This document shows, piece after piece, positions 62,398 through 64,000 of a DNA stretch of 64,000 nt. The stretch's first letter is position 1; every line of letters starts with the position of its first letter. The translations under genes were made by a program, and so were the position numbers. Source of the stretch: Algoriphagus sp. PAP.12 (GTDB lineage Bacteria > Bacteroidota > Bacteroidia > Cytophagales > Cyclobacteriaceae); contig NZ_JAPPSQ010000017.1 in assembly GCF_026652115.1 (NCBI RefSeq), positions 37,239 through 101,238 on the forward strand, given 5' to 3'. The notes under the pieces were generated by a model. The model saw only the letters and a program-made list of their open reading frames with translations. It made no database searches and was not told the DNA's origin.

Positions 62398-63909
62398 ATG
62401 GATGCCCTGTTGAAAGAAAAAATTATAGGCCAAGGCATGAGCCCAGGCCCAGTTGAAGAACAAATCAACAACTTTAAGAACGGATTCCCTTTTTTGACCA
62501 TTACAGCACCTGCCACACCAGTGGACGGGATCAAAGTAATGACTGAGGAAGAGCTCAATCATTTTGTGGAAACCTACCCCATGAATGCAGCCTCCATTGA
62601 TGTGGTCAAATTTGTCCCTGCTTCTGGTGCAGCATCTCGAATGTTTAAAGATTTGTTTGCTTTCTTGGATGGAGACGGTGATTTGTCCAAAAGTGCTTTC
62701 GTTCAGAAGTTCATCGATAAAATAGAAAAATTCGCTTTCTACGATGATCTGAATGCTGTTTTAGAAAATAAAGGAACCAGTATTTCGGATTGTCTGGATA
62801 GAAAGGATTACAAAGAAATAGTTGCCTCTCTCCTTTTAGATGATGGATTGGGCTATGGCAATCTCCCGAAAGGTTTGTTGAAATTCCATTCCTATCCAGA
62901 TGCAAGAAGGACTCCTGCCTATGAGCACTTGGTAGAAGGCATGCAGTATGCGGTAGGACATGGAAATACAGTCCAAATCCATTTCACAGTTTCTCCAGAG
63001 CATGAAATCAAGTTTAAGGAAGAAGTCAATGGCATTATTGCCCAATTGGAATCCTTGACTGGATTGAAATTCAAAGTGACATATTCCGAGCAAAAAAGAG
63101 CTACCAATACCATTGCCGTTACGATGGAAAATGAACCATTCTTGGAAGAGGATGGAACCCTATTATTCAGACCTGCGGGACATGGTGCCTTATTGGAAAA
63201 CCTGAATGACATTTCAGCAGATCTGATTTTCATCAAAAACATCGACAATGTTGTTCCTGATAGACTCAAGCCTGAAACCAAAAAGTATAAAATGGCAATA
63301 GGCGGACTTCTATTAGAAATCCAAGCCAAAGTTTTTGCCGCCTTGGAAGAATTGAACAGAGAGTTTTCTCAAGACACAGTCGACCAAGCTCAACAAGTCT
63401 TTACAGAAGACTTAGGAGCTAAATTGCCTGAAGGTTTTGCTGATAAAACCATGGTGGAAAAGGCCAATTTCCTTAAAAGCAAGCTAAACAGACCCATAAG
63501 AGTTTGCGGAATGGTAAAAAATACCGGTGAACCGGGCGGTGGACCTTTTTGGATTTTGGAGGATGATGGAAGTCAATCGCTGCAGATTTTGGAAACAGCA
63601 CAAATTGACTTGGAGGATCCTGAATCCAAAAAGCATATGATGGCCTCTACCCACTTTAACCCAGTGGATTTGGTTTGTGGAACCAAAGATTACAAAGGCA
63701 AAGATTTTGATCTGTTGGAGTATAGAGATATGAAAACAGGTTTCATCACCGAAAAGTCAAAAAGTGGAAGAGATCTAAAAGCATTGGAGCTTCCTGGGCT
63801 ATGGAATGGTTCGATGTCTGGATGGAATACCCTTTTTGTGGAAGTTCCTTTGATCACGTTCAACCCGGTGAAGACGGTCAATGATCTTTTGAGAGACGAA
63901 CACCAATAA
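62398..63909 (+). CDS. DUF4301 family protein
   Basis: A 503-residue protein matching the Bacteroidota DUF4301 family (KFVPASGAASRMFKDLFAF, LLKFHSYPDARRTPAYEHLV, LLFRPAGHGALLENLND). GAASRMF and the RPAGHGA region recall nucleotidyltransferase-like loops, so a sugar-nucleotide or phosphosugar role is possible but unproven. Monocistronic; starts about 100 bp after the LytTR gene. Confidence 0.9.
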   Translation: MDALLKEKIIGQGMSPGPVEEQINNFKNGFPFLTITAPATPVDGIKVMTEEELNHFVETYPMNAASIDVVKFVPASGAASRMFKDLFAFLDGDGDLSKSAFVQKFIDKIEKFAFYDDLNAVLENKGTSISDCLDRKDYKEIVASLLLDDGLGYGNLPKGLLKFHSYPDARRTPAYEHLVEGMQYAVGHGNTVQIHFTVSPEHEIKFKEEVNGIIAQLESLTGLKFKVTYSEQKRATNTIAVTMENEPFLEEDGTLLFRPAGHGALLENLNDISADLIFIKNIDNVVPDRLKPETKKYKMAIGGLLLEIQAKVFAALEELNREFSQDTVDQAQQVFTEDLGAKLPEGFADKTMVEKANFLKSKLNRPIRVCGMVKNTGEPGGGPFWILEDDGSQSLQILETAQIDLEDPESKKHMMASTHFNPVDLVCGTKDYKGKDFDLLEYRDMKTGFITEKSKSGRDLKALELPGLWNGSMSGWNTLFVEVPLITFNPVKTVNDLLRDEHQ

Positions 63910-64000
63910 AAACATTCATGAATTAGAGCTTCACAAACGGTAATGAAAGAGGGGGTTTTCGTATAAGTAGAATATTCACATTCACTTATCGTTTATGTCT
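63910..64000. other. Window end, no gene seen
   Basis: The last 91 bases hold no open frame of note; the right neighbour is outside the window. Confidence 0.5.

Noticed and set aside
1..64000. tRNA, rRNA, riboswitch, phage or defence genes
   Set aside because: Looked for cloverleaf-like and conserved RNA sequences, B12/TPP-type leaders near pduO, ilvE and the TonB gene, integrases and known defence families; nothing convincing was seen.

Overview
The window looks like a chromosomal segment of a Bacteroidota bacterium, most likely Cytophagales (Cyclobacteriaceae/Algoriphagus-like). This taxonomic call is an inference. It rests on gene families typical of that phylum (DUF4301, Lacal_2735-type protein, ribosomal protein THX, HYC_CC_PP protein, DUF3347 copper proteins, TonB receptor with a carboxypeptidase-like N-terminal domain, 7TMR-DISM/LytTR signalling), on a moderately AT-rich composition, on weak ribosome binding sites, and on TAnnTTTG-type -7 boxes.

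Layout. 1-6.8 kb: housekeeping genes (truncated haemoglobin, PlsC, GatC, a large TPR membrane protein, an orphan LolD/MacB-like ATPase, PduO-type adenosyltransferase, IlvE). 7-16.9 kb: a looser set (arginine deiminase, DUF4197 lipoprotein, PRMT-like methyltransferase, alpha/beta-hydrolase lipoprotein, SRPBCC protein, a membrane-cupin fusion, a sulfatase, small membrane and lipoproteins). 17-20 kb: lysS and proline dehydrogenase, with short intergenic repeats between them. 20.5-26.9 kb: a Phe/Tyr biosynthesis operon (DAHP synthase-chorismate mutase, aroB, aroA, pheA, aminotransferase, tyrA). It is preceded by a 31-codon leader rich in Phe and Tyr codons and by mutually exclusive hairpins, i.e. 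a ribosome-mediated attenuator. 27-28.2 kb: a small inverted-repeat element and a Kelch protein. 28.3-41.7 kb: a copper-handling island (HMA chaperone, HYC_CC_PP protein, CusA/TolC/CusB-type efflux, DUF3347 protein, exported CHY zinc-finger protein, CopB-type ATPase, DUF2911 and PepSY proteins). 41.7-44.8 kb: a TonB receptor divergent from a DtxR/MntR-family regulator, with a 20-bp palindrome sitting between the -33 and -7 positions of the receptor promoter. 44.8-52.4 kb: ArfB, a Tat-exported TIM-barrel protein, a decayed IS3 element with an intact frameshift signal, and housekeeping or stress genes. 52.1-54.9 kb: an IS1634-type insertion sequence flanked by two apparently identical 572-bp direct repeats. 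54.9-57.2 kb: pxpABC (5-oxoprolinase). 57.2-64 kb: a lipoprotein, a GAF-LytS-like protein with a degraded ATPase domain, a complete 7TMR-DISM LytS-type kinase, a LytTR response regulator, and a DUF4301 protein.

The two strongest non-routine signals are the aromatic attenuator at 20.48-20.63 kb and the very long target duplication around the IS1634-type element. Next come the putative metalloregulator operator at 44.03 kb and the pairing of a predicted pseudokinase with a complete kinase at 58.5-61.5 kb. I saw no rRNA, tRNA, CRISPR array, prophage or conjugation genes.
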